In this document: positions 33,097 through 42,922 of the stretch, piece after piece | How the letters are laid out: each line of letters opens with the position of its first letter | How positions within the stretch are numbered: the stretch's first letter is position 1 | From: CAZPAH01 sp964584495 | GTDB taxonomy: Bacteria; Krumholzibacteriota; Krumholzibacteriia; Krumholzibacteriales; Krumholzibacteriaceae | Length of the DNA: 43,510 nucleotides | NCBI GenBank assembly: GCA_964584495.1 | Contig: CAZPAH010000006.1 | Coordinates: 1 to 43,510 of the forward strand | Direction of reading: 5' to 3' | Translations under genes and position numbers: made by a program | The notes under the pieces: generated by a model | What the model saw: the letters and a program-made list of their open reading frames with translations, nothing else | Databases searched by the model: none | Told to the model about the DNA's origin: nothing

Positions 33097-35412
33097 TTAT
33101 AGCCGTACACGCTTAAGCCTGAGCGAATTGCTGATTACGGATACCGAGCTGAAGCTCATTGCCGCAGCCGCAATAATCGGGGACAACAATAATCCGAAGA
33201 ACGGATACAACAGGCCGGCAGCGATTGGGATGCCCACTGAATTATAGATAAAGGCAAAGAACAAGTTCTGTCTAATATTATGCATGGTGGCCCGGCTTAA
33301 TCGTCTGGCCCTGACAATTCCCCGCAAGTCTCCTTTTAGCAAGGTTACTCCGGCACTTTCCATTGCCACATCCGTTCCTGTACCCATTGCAATACCGACC
33401 TGAGCCTGTGCAAGCGCGGGGGCGTCGTTAATGCCGTCACCGGCCATGGCGACGACGCGTCCCTCTGCTTGGAGTTGTTTGATTACTTCGGCTTTTTGTT
33501 CCGGCAATATCTCAGCCTGGACACGGTCGATTCCCAACTTTTTTGCGACGGCTTTTGCGGTGACCCAGCTGTCGCCACTAAGCATAACAATCTCAATACC
33601 CTCGGCATGTAAATCACGAATGGCTTCCGGTGTCGTGTCTTTAATGAGATCGGCGACACCAATCAAACCGGCTGCCGTGCCGTTTATAGCAATCAACAAA
33701 ACCGTCTCCCCATCGGCTCGTTGCAGTTCCGCTCGTCTCCGCCAGTCTCCCGCTTCGACACCCAGGCTCTCCAACAGTAGTATGTTACCCGCGGCCACTC
33801 TGTTGCCGCCAATCGTTCCCGTGACACCTTTTCCGGTAAGGGACTGGAAGTTGTCGGGCTTTTCCAATTTAATTCCCTTTTCTACTGCTCCATTGACAAT
33901 CGCTTCTGCCAAGGGATGCTCGCTGGCCAGTTCGAGACTGGCGGTAAGGCGTAGCACTTCGTTCTCGGTAAATCCTTTTTCTGCCTGCACTGAGACCAAC
34001 CTTGTCTTACCTTCGGTCAATGTGCCGGTCTTGTCCACTACCAGGGTATCGACCTTCTCCATGATCTCCAATGCTTCGGCATTTTTTATCAAGACTCCGG
34101 CCGCCGCACCGCGCCCTGTTCCAACCATGATAGAGATGGGCGTAGCAAGTCCCAGTGCGCATGGACAGGCAATGATAAGGACGGCAACTGCATTGACAAC
34201 AGCATGTGCCAGACGCGGCTCCGGCCCCCACATCCACCATGATACAAATGCAATCACTGCAACACCAACCACGGTGGGAACAAAGTAACCCGCCACGACG
34301 TCCGCCAATTTTTGAATTGGAGCCCGCGAACGCTGTGCTTCGGCCACCATGTCTACAATTTGTGCCAGCAAAGTATCGGAACCTACTTTTTCCGCTCTCA
34401 TTAATAAGCTTCCCGTTCCATTGACCGTCGCGCCGATAAGTTTCTTGCCCGCTGATTTCAGCGTCGGGATGGGTTCGCCCGTGATCATGGATTCGTCTAC
34501 GTTACTTTCGCCGTCGATGACCGTACCATCAACCGGCACCTTCTCGCCGGGACGAACCCGCAAGATATCGCCGGGCTGTACCTGCATCAATAGAAGATCT
34601 TCTTCCGTTCCATCGTTACGAACAATGCGTGCCGTATTGGGAGCGAGCCCGAGCAGCCTCTGGATGGCGGTATTGGTTCGCGAACGGGCGCGCAGCTCGA
34701 GTACTTGCCCTAGAAGCACCAGGGTCGTGATTATGGCTGCAGCTTCAAAGTATACATCTACCAAGCCATTTTCCATTTGCATGATTGGAGGGAAAATATG
34801 TGGCGCCAATAAGGCCACCACGCTGTACACCCATGCCACCGAGACCCCCAGTGCGATCAAGGTAAACATATTGAGATTCCAGGTCCGGACTGATTGCCAG
34901 CCTCGGACAAAAAACGGCCAGCCCCCCCATAAGACTACAGGTGATGCCAACGCGAATTCAATCCATTGAACAGTTTGCATCGAAATCCGCCTCGCCAACC
35001 ATGCAGGCGCCAAATCAGCAATCATGGCCAGTAACAACACCGGCAAAGCCAGCGTTATGCAGACCCAAAAACGACGGCTCATGTATATTAGTTCTTCATT
35101 TTTATCATCAACGCCGATTGAAATCGGTTCCAGAGCCATTCCACACCTGGGGCAACTGCCGGAGTGATCTTGCACAATTTCGGGATGCATAGGGCATGTG
35201 TAGACAGTTGACCCGTTATGTTTCTCGGGAGATGGCGAGGTTCCTGTATCGAGATATTTTTCCGGATTCTCTTTAAATCTATTCCGACAATGCTCACAGC
35301 AGAAATAATAGTGCCGGTTCTTATAATCGTAATGGTATTCGGAGTCGCTGGATACCGACATGTTACAGACAGGATCTTTCAGTTGATCCCTATTCGTATC
35401 TAGTCCACTCAT
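33097..35412 (-). CDS. Cu+-type P1B ATPase with YHS and heavy-metal-binding domains
   Basis: The 771-residue pump starts at ATG 35412, 4 nt after the amidohydrolase stop. It has no HMA domain; instead it begins with a YHS domain (residues 12-54, KDPVCNM ... YYFCCEHC) and a YTCPMHPEI-type metal-binding domain (71-97, ending CPRCGMALEP). The core has eight TMs, TGEPIPT, the CPC motif (416-418, ACPCALGLATP), the phosphorylated Asp460 in DKTGTLTEGKT, the SEHPLAEAI motif and the hinge GDGINDAPALAQA. YN in TM7 (FIYNSVG) and MSFSSVSVISN in TM8 are the P1B-1 signature for Cu+ (or Ag+). It exports copper from cytoplasm to periplasm. It is the last gene of the efflux cluster. Confidence 0.93.
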   Translation of the reverse strand: MSGLDTNRDQLKDPVCNMSVSSDSEYHYDYKNRHYYFCCEHCRNRFKENPEKYLDTGTSPSPEKHNGSTVYTCPMHPEIVQDHSGSCPRCGMALEPISIGVDDKNEELIYMSRRFWVCITLALPVLLLAMIADLAPAWLARRISMQTVQWIEFALASPVVLWGGWPFFVRGWQSVRTWNLNMFTLIALGVSVAWVYSVVALLAPHIFPPIMQMENGLVDVYFEAAAIITTLVLLGQVLELRARSRTNTAIQRLLGLAPNTARIVRNDGTEEDLLLMQVQPGDILRVRPGEKVPVDGTVIDGESNVDESMITGEPIPTLKSAGKKLIGATVNGTGSLLMRAEKVGSDTLLAQIVDMVAEAQRSRAPIQKLADVVAGYFVPTVVGVAVIAFVSWWMWGPEPRLAHAVVNAVAVLIIACPCALGLATPISIMVGTGRGAAAGVLIKNAEALEIMEKVDTLVVDKTGTLTEGKTRLVSVQAEKGFTENEVLRLTASLELASEHPLAEAIVNGAVEKGIKLEKPDNFQSLTGKGVTGTIGGNRVAAGNILLLESLGVEAGDWRRRAELQRADGETVLLIAINGTAAGLIGVADLIKDTTPEAIRDLHAEGIEIVMLSGDSWVTAKAVAKKLGIDRVQAEILPEQKAEVIKQLQAEGRVVAMAGDGINDAPALAQAQVGIAMGTGTDVAMESAGVTLLKGDLRGIVRARRLSRATMHNIRQNLFFAFIYNSVGIPIAAGLLYPFFGLLLSPIIAAAAMSFSSVSVISNSLRLKRVRL

Positions 35413-35416
35413 TTCT

Positions 35417-36874
35417 TCACATCCCCTGGTAGGCGGGTTTGATCGACTCATGGGTGTTCTCTTCAGAATAACGCCCAGCAATATCGTCCAGCTTCGATTT
35501 CAACTCGCTCTCGGGGTACCACCTTCCACGGACCATCACACCGACACGCCTGCCTATATTCTTCACTTCATCGAGCGGATCGGCTTCCACGAGAATCAGG
35601 TCCGCTCGACCGCCCACCGTCACGGTTCCAAACTCATCCAGCGCGTCGAAGAACTCTGCCGCGTCATGCGTACCCGCCTTTATCGCTTCGTATGGTGTCA
35701 AGCCTGCATCGACCAGGTTCTGTAGTTCCTCGTGAATAGAAAATCCCGGGACGACCAGTGGATTGCCGCAATCGGTGCCGAGCAGAATTCTAACACCCCC
35801 ATCATACAGCGATTTGGTGAGTTCCTTGCGAATCGGATTTCCTTCGGCGACGGCTTTGAACATCTCGGGAGTGAACTCCTTAGTATAGTTGTTCCCCGGC
35901 AGATGAAATTCAAATTCAGACGGCGACAAGTACTTGAACTCCTCGCGCTTGAGTATCGCGCTCGCTTCATCCGGAGGCACCCATTTCTCATATACGATAA
36001 GAGTCGGGCAGTTCCAGGTTTGCGCCTCGTACGTCTGTTGCACGATGCCGGGGATCTTGCCCCTATCGATCTCTACCCAGCTCATAATCAGAGAAGAAAA
36101 ACCGCTCTTCCCTGGAAATTCACAATCGTCCGATACCAGGGCGGTTTCGTAGCCGTCCAGATGCTCGATACACCTCTGATGAGACTCCAGCACGTGGGCG
36201 AGCCCGACCTCGGTCGGAACATGCCCGGCGACCGGGATACCTTCCTCTCTCGCAACCTCGATCAACGTATCATACGCTGATATCGACAGATTGTTATAGA
36301 CCTTCAGGAAATCGAAGCCGGCCTCTCTCTGCTTGGATACGACCGCCCGGACCTGTTCGGGTGAAGCGACGACCTCACATTCGGGGAAAGTCGGCGGATC
36401 GCCGTCGATTATCGCTCCGGCGGTGTAGATCGTCGGCCCCAGCAACCTGCCGGTGTTGACGCGCCGTCGCCACTCGAGGACCTCGGAATCGCCCGCCATG
36501 TTGCGCACGGTGGTCACACCGTTGGCAATAAAGAGAATCAGCTGATCCGCCTCGATGATATGGGCGTGCATGTCCGCGAGACCGGGCATGAGATATTTAT
36601 TTCTACCATAGATCACAACCGCCTTATCGGGAACCTTCACGGCCCGTGCGGGTCCAATCTCAGATATGCGGCCATCTTGAACAATGACCGTCTGATTCCG
36701 TATAATTTCCTCGCAGTTCATCGGGACAAGGTTCACATCGACGAATGCGTAAACCCCATTGTCGGTTTGTGCACCGGGCGCGGCGATGGGGGTGGTCAAC
36801 AGAAGAACTGCTAATAGACTTACTACATATGTTCTTTGATTCAAGGTCATTACTGTCTCACCCCCTATTTTCAT
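35417..36874 (-). CDS. Exported amidohydrolase (imidazolonepropionase-like)
   Basis: The 485-residue protein has an N-terminal signal (hydrophobic core VVSLLAVLLLTTPIAA, cleavage near APGAQ), so it acts outside the cytoplasm. The metal-binding and catalytic residues of the amidohydrolase superfamily are all visible: His103 and His105 in DMHAHI, the carbamylatable Lys191 in FDFLKVYNN, His218 in VAGHVP, His238 in CIEHLDG and Asp368 in ILLGTDCG. A two-metal hydrolase acting on an amide, peptide or lactone is expected; the substrate is unknown. ATG 36874 overlaps the RND stop (ATGA) and is preceded by GGGGAGG; a second ATG 24 bp later also has a good site. Lying between an RND pump and a copper ATPase with overlapping stops and starts, it is probably part of the same response. 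Confidence 0.9.
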   Translation of the reverse strand: MKIGGETVMTLNQRTYVVSLLAVLLLTTPIAAPGAQTDNGVYAFVDVNLVPMNCEEIIRNQTVIVQDGRISEIGPARAVKVPDKAVVIYGRNKYLMPGLADMHAHIIEADQLILFIANGVTTVRNMAGDSEVLEWRRRVNTGRLLGPTIYTAGAIIDGDPPTFPECEVVASPEQVRAVVSKQREAGFDFLKVYNNLSISAYDTLIEVAREEGIPVAGHVPTEVGLAHVLESHQRCIEHLDGYETALVSDDCEFPGKSGFSSLIMSWVEIDRGKIPGIVQQTYEAQTWNCPTLIVYEKWVPPDEASAILKREEFKYLSPSEFEFHLPGNNYTKEFTPEMFKAVAEGNPIRKELTKSLYDGGVRILLGTDCGNPLVVPGFSIHEELQNLVDAGLTPYEAIKAGTHDAAEFFDALDEFGTVTVGGRADLILVEADPLDEVKNIGRRVGVMVRGRWYPESELKSKLDDIAGRYSEENTHESIKPAYQGM

Positions 36875-39800
36875 TGATATTCCTCCCCTGATAGCGAGAT
36901 ATATCGCAAAGCCGTAGGCAAGACCAATAGTAAAAGAGGAAGAGCTATAATGAATCCGCCAATTATGGCGATGGCCAATGGCTGATGCATCTGTGCTCCA
37001 GTTCCGATACCCAACGCCAGCGGGAGAAGAGCGCTGATGGCACCCAGTGCCGTCATAAGATTTGGACGTAGACGGATGGAGATTGCATTGACTATCGAAT
37101 CGTCTTTGTTCAATTTGTTATGAAGCGCTTCCCTATATTGCAGATAGGTGAAAATGGCGTTCTCTCCGATGATGCCGACAATCATGATAATACCCGTGTA
37201 ACTACCGACATTGAGGGGCGTTCCGGTAATAAACAGCGCAAAAAGGCTGCCTGCGATTCCCAGCACTGCTATGAAAATAATCGCCAATGCGACTCGAAAA
37301 TTCCTGAATAGAAAAAGAATGACAATAAAAACCAGCATAACAGCAGCGAATAAAATGCTCAACAGTTCGTGGAATGCCCGCTGTTGCTCCGCGTAGGTAC
37401 CGCCAAATACGATTTGGTAACCCGGTGGAAGCGTGATCCGATATCTGATCTGTCGCTGTATTTCCGTCAAAGTACTGCCCAAATCCCGGTTATTCAGGCG
37501 GGCCGTTACGGCGACCATCTGTTTGAGATTCTCGCGTTCTATTTCGCCGACACCTTCGGTGAGAACCACATCGGCAAATTCAGCCAGCGGCTTCAAGTGT
37601 CCATCGTTTAAAAAAATGAAGCTGCGCCTCATGATATCGATCGGCACATTCTTCTCATTTTCCAGCATGCGGACATTCACTTGTTGATTTTTCTCCAGAA
37701 TGCTTCCCACGATGCTGCCTTCAATTTTAGTCTGTAGTTGGAATTGCAGATCCCCTGGGCTCAATTGATATTGAGCAAGGTTGGCAATTTTAGGTTCGTA
37801 TCGGACTTCCGGACCGGCAATTATAATTCCGTTAAAAACGTCCGCAGTGCCGGGCGTGTTCTCTATCACCGCTGCCACGCTATCAGCCAGAGCAATCAGT
37901 TTATTATGGTCATCGCCGAATATCTTAACTTCTATTGGTTGCACCGAAGACATCAAATCGCCAAGCATATCACCGATCACTTGCCCAAAATCTATCTGCA
38001 ATCCCGGCAGCAGGGCTTCAACCCGTATGCGAATATCGTCCGCCACTTCCTCGGTAGTTTTTCTCCGATTTTTCTTGAGTTGGATCAAAAAATCGCCGTT
38101 GTTCGGTTCCGTAATAAAGAAGCCGAGCTGCGTGCCGGTCCGACGAGAAAAACTTTCGACCTCAGGAGTGTGCCGAAGCACGTTATCCACCAGTTTCAGC
38201 ATCCTATCAGTCACTTCCAGAGAAGAGCCTGGTGGACTCTTGTAATCAAGCACGATTGATCCTTCGTCCATGTCAGGCAAAAAGCCTGACGGCAATTTTG
38301 GCAGAATCAGAACCGTGAACAGAATCAATACCATAACGAATCCACCGGCGAGGAGTGGCTTACGGATGAAATAGTAAACCCAGTAACGTGTTTTGGGAGC
38401 TTTTGATTCCTGTTTGGTCGCCTGATTAGGCCGCGAAAATAGAATATAAATCACCGGCAGGCCGATCCAGGTCACGAAATATGAACAGATCAACGTGATG
38501 ATCATCGTATCGGTCATGACCCTGAAATATGCCCCGGCCACGCCACCCATTAAAACGAAAGGCAGAAATATGACGATAGTGCTCGATGAAGAACCGATCA
38601 TTGCGGGCAACAGGAAATGTATAGCTTTGGAGACCGTACTGTAACTGCTCGCGTCCGGATGCTCTTCTTGTGTGCGATGAATTTGCTCTATTACTACAAT
38701 AGCGTCGTCAATAATCAACCCTATGGCCGCCGCGATTGCCCCAATCGTCATGATATTGAAAGTATATTTCAAGGCAAATAGTATCACCAGCGTCAATCCC
38801 AACGTAATGGGGATGGTCATCAGAATAACCGAGCTTGCTTTAATCGATCGCAGAAACAAAATGGTCACGATGATAGCCAGCAGCAGGCCTACCCACAGGA
38901 CATCCCGCAAACTTCGAATAGAATCGCTGACAAAATCCGCCTGGTCGTAAAACAGGCGGAAGGTCACACCGGCCGGCAGTACATGTTGAATTTCCTTTAA
39001 TTGGTTTTTTACAGCATTGTTAACATCCAGAAGATTTGCTTTCGGTTGCTTAATAATCGCGATAAGCGGCACATCCTTGCCATTGGCATTGATTTTAATG
39101 TAATCGCGGCGCTCGGCGATTTCGACGGTGCCTATATCATTTACTCTAACTTTATTTTTTGGCGAATTAAGAATGATGGTGTTAGCCAGTTCGGTTTTTT
39201 CCTCAATAGCTGCGTCCGTCAGAGTGAGATAAAGGCGGTCGTAATCGGCTGTATACCCGTTTGACGAAATAAAATTTGACTCTGAAAGGACATCGTAAAC
39301 CATTGCCGGCGTTATACGCAAATTGCTCATTCTTATAGGATCCAACAGAACGTGATATTCTTTCACCTTTCCGCCGATGACCGCCACCTCGGAGACACCT
39401 TGAATGCGCGAAAGGATCGGTTTTATGGTGAATTCCGCCAGTGTGCGCAGCTCGATTTGGCTTTTTCCTTCTCCTTCCAGTGAAAATCCCATAACAGGCA
39501 AAATAGACGGATTCATTTTTTCAATTACTATATTGACGTCTGAGGGAAGATCTTGACGGATGGCGTTGATCTGCGCCTCCACGCGCTGTTTGCCCAGATC
39601 TACATCGGCGCCCCATTTTAAAAAGGCTGAGATCTCGCAACTACCACGGCTTGTAGTGCTGCGAATCATATTCAGTTCCTCAACGCGCTTAATGGCGTTT
39701 TCGAGAGGTAAGGTTACTGTCACCATCATCTTGTCCACTGGTTGCTCACCGTTTTCAGCAATGACCTTGATTTTAGGAAAGGTGATATCAGGGAACAGTC

Positions 39801-39897
39801 CGGTTTTGATTTTAAATAATAAATAAATGCCGCCGAGTACGACCAAGATTAGTATAGCGGCCACGGGACTTCTGTATTTAAGATAATAGTTATTCAC
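36871..39897 (-). CDS. RND efflux permease of the tripartite system
   Basis: The 1008-residue permease starts with GTG at 39897, 3 nt after the adaptor stop; the protein begins MNNYYLKYRSPVAAILILV. RND landmarks are the porter loop FPDITFPKIKVIAENG, TM4 AIGLIIDDAIVVIEQIHR with the full Asp-Asp proton relay, FVLMGGVAGAYFRVMTD, the second loop FLPDMDEGSIVLDYKSPPGS and TM10 IVGIIGENAIFTYLQYREAL. LPDMDEG with SPPGSSLEVT is also seen in the heavy-metal (CzcA/CusA) branch, but TM4 is of the drug-pump type, so the substrate class is left open; the neighbouring Cu ATPase makes a metal or metal-linked substrate possible. It is clearly more AT-rich than the genes in 1-29000. Confidence 0.92.
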   Translation of the reverse strand: MNNYYLKYRSPVAAILILVVLGGIYLLFKIKTGLFPDITFPKIKVIAENGEQPVDKMMVTVTLPLENAIKRVEELNMIRSTTSRGSCEISAFLKWGADVDLGKQRVEAQINAIRQDLPSDVNIVIEKMNPSILPVMGFSLEGEGKSQIELRTLAEFTIKPILSRIQGVSEVAVIGGKVKEYHVLLDPIRMSNLRITPAMVYDVLSESNFISSNGYTADYDRLYLTLTDAAIEEKTELANTIILNSPKNKVRVNDIGTVEIAERRDYIKINANGKDVPLIAIIKQPKANLLDVNNAVKNQLKEIQHVLPAGVTFRLFYDQADFVSDSIRSLRDVLWVGLLLAIIVTILFLRSIKASSVILMTIPITLGLTLVILFALKYTFNIMTIGAIAAAIGLIIDDAIVVIEQIHRTQEEHPDASSYSTVSKAIHFLLPAMIGSSSSTIVIFLPFVLMGGVAGAYFRVMTDTMIITLICSYFVTWIGLPVIYILFSRPNQATKQESKAPKTRYWVYYFIRKPLLAGGFVMVLILFTVLILPKLPSGFLPDMDEGSIVLDYKSPPGSSLEVTDRMLKLVDNVLRHTPEVESFSRRTGTQLGFFITEPNNGDFLIQLKKNRRKTTEEVADDIRIRVEALLPGLQIDFGQVIGDMLGDLMSSVQPIEVKIFGDDHNKLIALADSVAAVIENTPGTADVFNGIIIAGPEVRYEPKIANLAQYQLSPGDLQFQLQTKIEGSIVGSILEKNQQVNVRMLENEKNVPIDIMRRSFIFLNDGHLKPLAEFADVVLTEGVGEIERENLKQMVAVTARLNNRDLGSTLTEIQRQIRYRITLPPGYQIVFGGTYAEQQRAFHELLSILFAAVMLVFIVILFLFRNFRVALAIIFIAVLGIAGSLFALFITGTPLNVGSYTGIIMIVGIIGENAIFTYLQYREALHNKLNKDDSIVNAISIRLRPNLMTALGAISALLPLALGIGTGAQMHQPLAIAIIGGFIIALPLLLLVLPTALRYISLSGEEYQ

Positions 39898-39900
39898 GGC

Positions 39901-40839
39901 TCACTTAGTAATGGTTATCTTGGCAGTATCAGGCAACCCGTAGGCACCATCTGAAATAATCTGATCGGCCGGATGGAAATCCGGTTCAATAATTTGTATC
40001 AGGCTGTCATTTTCCATACCCTTTTGAACGTCCACCCGCACGGCCGTGGAATCGTTGATGATCCACATTACCCAGAATCTATCTTGCGTTTCATTGCCCA
40101 TCACCGCACGGCGAGGAAGAACAACGGCATCCTTGACAATTTGAAGCGGCAACCGTACATTTACATTCAGATTTTCAGGAAGTGTTACTGGATTCTTCGG
40201 GCGCAGTAGAAATGTCTGTGTTTGCGAAACCGGATCCACGCTTGGTATAATCCTCTGGATGATCGCCGGCTGTATTTCACCGTCAGGCAAATAGATTTGA
40301 CAGATGTTTTTCCGATCGATCCTCGAAACGTACGGATAAGGCACGTTCAGGGCGATATATAAGGAAGAGGGATTGGATATGATGGCAATCTCCTCGCCTT
40401 CAGATATATAATCTCCACAATTGTAATTCAGTATTGTCAACACTCCATCCGAATGGGCACGGATTTGAATAGTACCCCGAAACATCTCTGTGCCAAGATC
40501 AATCTTGATGCTGTCATCAATGGCCGATTCCTTTGTTTTTATTGTAAATATCAAATCACCGCTTTTAATTTCATCACCGATGTTTTTATATATCCTTTCG
40601 ATAAAACCCTGAAAAGTCGCCCGTACAATCTCTTTTTTCATAAATATTGTATTCGCGTTAAGATCTACGAATTCAGTAAAATCTTGAATAAAGGGATTTA
40701 TAACCTGAACCGGCGTGCCCCTACTGATAGGATCACTCGTTCCCGGTTGCTCTTTGGTGCACGAGATTGCCAGCATCAAAACAACGAGAGCGGCCAGTGA
40801 CGAACAGCATTGGAACATGATCGTTCTATATTTTTTCAT
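39901..40839 (-). CDS. RND periplasmic adaptor lipoprotein
   Basis: The 312-residue membrane-fusion protein starts at ATG 40839, one nt after the TolC stop (TAGAATG), so translation is coupled; an upstream TTG in frame is less likely. It has a lipoprotein signal ending in MLAISC. The adaptor pattern is VRATFQGFIERIYKNIGDEI, then a very short hairpin region in place of the usual long coiled coil, the second lipoyl half IRAHSDGVLTILNYNCGDYI and the beta-barrel part. The short or missing coiled-coil resembles adaptors of the metal-pump type that contact TolC differently. It should bridge the RND permease and the TolC channel encoded on either side. Confidence 0.85.
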   Translation of the reverse strand: MKKYRTIMFQCCSSLAALVVLMLAISCTKEQPGTSDPISRGTPVQVINPFIQDFTEFVDLNANTIFMKKEIVRATFQGFIERIYKNIGDEIKSGDLIFTIKTKESAIDDSIKIDLGTEMFRGTIQIRAHSDGVLTILNYNCGDYISEGEEIAIISNPSSLYIALNVPYPYVSRIDRKNICQIYLPDGEIQPAIIQRIIPSVDPVSQTQTFLLRPKNPVTLPENLNVNVRLPLQIVKDAVVLPRRAVMGNETQDRFWVMWIINDSTAVRVDVQKGMENDSLIQIIEPDFHPADQIISDGAYGLPDTAKITITK

Positions 40840-40840
40840 T

Positions 40841-42121
40841 CTACCAATTCCAATAGTTATATTTGTTAATCTCAAGCTGATAATTTATCTCGACCTCGAT
40901 CTTGCTGATTCTGAGGTCTGTAAAATTGCGCAGTAAAGTCAGGTAATCAATCATCGACATGTTTCCCTGCTGCAACTGGTTGGCTGAAATCTCCAAGAGC
41001 TTATTATAATCCTGAATTTGTTTTGTTAAACTCTCGATATTTTTTTGCAGTGATTCGATCTGTGACTGAAGGTCCTCACGTTGCAGAGCGATGTTTCGTT
41101 CGGAAGACCGCCGATATTCGCTTATGATTTGCCGGGCAAGAAGGTTCTGCTGACGTGTCAGCTTTTTTTGCCGGCCATCGAACAAGGGCAACAACAGGTT
41201 AACTCCTGCACTCATACCAAATTTCCTCTGGATGTTCTGCAGTTGGATGGCATTCACGCCTGCATTTAAATAAACCTTCAACTGTGGCTGATACTTTGTA
41301 TCAAGCACTTTTTGTTCAGCGATCGTTGCCAAGCTATCCAGAACATACTTTTGCGTGAAATTGGACGCCGTCTTGGGTGATCCTTGTTCCAGCGTGATCG
41401 GATTGATGTCCACAATCGCAGTATCCTGAATACCGCATAGTTCGTATAGCTTCAATATATCGCTCTTATACTGCTGCCTGGCGTCCCACAAATTTATAGT
41501 CTGGTTTTTGACCTCGATTTGCAACAGAAGATAATCCTGCGCTTTGATATAACCCCTTTCCATCATTTCGGCGGTAAGTGTAAGCTGCTGTTCCAAATTG
41601 ATTACAATTTCTCGAGAAAGTCGGATCAGCCTCGCGGTTCTAAGCGTATTCAGATATTGCTCTGTCACTTCTTTTTCCAGATTGTGATGCTCAAGAACAG
41701 AAGCATATTCATAATTCTCGCTCTGAATTCTCGCCTGCCGGTCCAGCGCGTTCAGTAATTTCCCGTTAAACAGGTTTCTCTCCACATTAAGCTGCAAGGA
41801 ATATAGCCCACCATCGTACAATGCGATCTCATAACCGATAGCCTCCGGGGATGGATCGCTTGTGATCAGATCGCCATGGTTGTTGAAATAAGGCGTGAAT
41901 AGATAGTCGCCCGTGAGCGACACTTGATACGCTGAATTCTGTGCTCGATTCAACCTGTTTTGAACCTGGTTTATGACCAGCAGGTTGCGGTACTCGTTGA
42001 GTGCCGGTGAATGCTCCTTGGCTTTGCCGATAAAATAATCGAGTGACTGCTGTGCAAACGCCAATTTTGAGAATATAAGGAGAATAAAAGAAACCCTCGA
42101 TATAGTATAAAATTTATTCAT
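40841..42121 (-). CDS. TolC-family outer-membrane efflux channel
   Basis: The 426-residue protein has a signal peptide (MNKFYTISRVSFILLIFSKLAFA, then QQSLDYFIGKAKEHSPAL). Two repeats of long amphipathic helices follow, with Gln/Asn/Leu-rich coiled-coil segments (EEVTEQYLNTLRTARLIRLS region and LQSQIESLQKNIESLTKQIQ), and beta strands such as GMSAGVNLLLPLFDG; this is the OEP pattern. It forms the exit duct of the tripartite pump with the adaptor and RND permease encoded downstream. The gene is AT-rich and overlaps none of its upstream neighbour; 27 bp separate it from the exported unknown protein. A GGTGG stands before the ATG. Confidence 0.9.
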   Translation of the reverse strand: MNKFYTISRVSFILLIFSKLAFAQQSLDYFIGKAKEHSPALNEYRNLLVINQVQNRLNRAQNSAYQVSLTGDYLFTPYFNNHGDLITSDPSPEAIGYEIALYDGGLYSLQLNVERNLFNGKLLNALDRQARIQSENYEYASVLEHHNLEKEVTEQYLNTLRTARLIRLSREIVINLEQQLTLTAEMMERGYIKAQDYLLLQIEVKNQTINLWDARQQYKSDILKLYELCGIQDTAIVDINPITLEQGSPKTASNFTQKYVLDSLATIAEQKVLDTKYQPQLKVYLNAGVNAIQLQNIQRKFGMSAGVNLLLPLFDGRQKKLTRQQNLLARQIISEYRRSSERNIALQREDLQSQIESLQKNIESLTKQIQDYNKLLEISANQLQQGNMSMIDYLTLLRNFTDLRISKIEVEINYQLEINKYNYWNW

Positions 42122-42148
42122 TGTACCACCGGCGAATTGTTCGACAGT

Positions 42149-42850
42149 CTACTTCTCCCGGAAACCATACTTGACAAGAAGCATATCCCCATCCTGAACC
42201 AGTCCGATACCCGGAGCGTAGAGCTTGAACTCCTTTTCCATGGGCTTTAAAGCGGATCCCTCCCTTGTCTTCAGGCACTCATCAAAAGTGCCCGCCGGCG
42301 TTTTGACCTTCTCGCTGAGACTGATCACTTCGGCGCGATCCATGGCGAGGCCGGGCGCAATCTCCTGGTAATACTTCATGCCTATTTTGGGGGCGCCGGA
42401 GATGATTTGTCCGGCTTTGGCATCGTCGGTGTTCGCGCGCCACGAGCCACTTTGTCCGGAAATTTTCCCGTCTTTATACTCTTTCACGTCTTCTCCGAAG
42501 TAGAAAACGTCCTTGGTATCCTTATCCATCGCGAAGAAATTCCGCGACACCTCGACCAAATTCCCGCTTTCCCACTCACGTTCCTCAACAACACGCGTTA
42601 AAATACCACCGACATCCATCGTATCGTTCAGAACAGTGATAACCAGCTTCGCATCTTTGCCTTCGAAGACCAGTTGAAAATCCGGTTCCAGGACAAAATA
42701 CATGCTCCGTCCGGTCGTGACCAAGCTGCGCTCGTAGATACCAAACTCTTGCCGCCACTCCGAGGCGACAGGCTCCTGCGCTGGAGAAGCGCCACACTCT
42801 ACAGCTCCCAGAACTGCCGCCATCACTAAGACACAACCGCATACTCTCAT
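42149..42850 (-). CDS. Exported protein of unknown function
   Basis: The 233-residue protein has a signal-like N-terminus (MRVCGCVLVMAAVLGAVECG, then ASPAQE). The mature part has mixed beta strands: VVEEREWESGNLVEVSRNFF, DTKDVFYFGEDVKEYKDGKI, IGMKYYQEIAPGLAMDRAEV, VKTPAGTFDECLKTRE and KEFKLYAPGIGLVQDGDMLL. This run of motifs recurs in uncharacterised bacterial proteins that I have seen annotated only as hypothetical. GAVEC is a poor lipobox, so lipidation is doubtful. AAGAGGAG precedes the ATG. It lies between the proton-ATPase and the efflux genes and may share their transcript. Function not assigned. Confidence 0.75.
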   Translation of the reverse strand: MRVCGCVLVMAAVLGAVECGASPAQEPVASEWRQEFGIYERSLVTTGRSMYFVLEPDFQLVFEGKDAKLVITVLNDTMDVGGILTRVVEEREWESGNLVEVSRNFFAMDKDTKDVFYFGEDVKEYKDGKISGQSGSWRANTDDAKAGQIISGAPKIGMKYYQEIAPGLAMDRAEVISLSEKVKTPAGTFDECLKTREGSALKPMEKEFKLYAPGIGLVQDGDMLLVKYGFREK

Positions 42851-42922
42851 TTCATTCTCCTCTTAGTTGAACGCCGCCTCTTGGTTGCACAGCCCCACTC
42901 GTCCTCTTGGCGAGCTGGTGTA

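Noticed and set aside
36871..39897. Naming the RND pump CusA/CzcA
   Set aside because: The TM4 relay (Asp-Asp) is of the drug-pump type, and metal-binding methionine positions cannot be verified without an alignment, so no metal-specific name is given.
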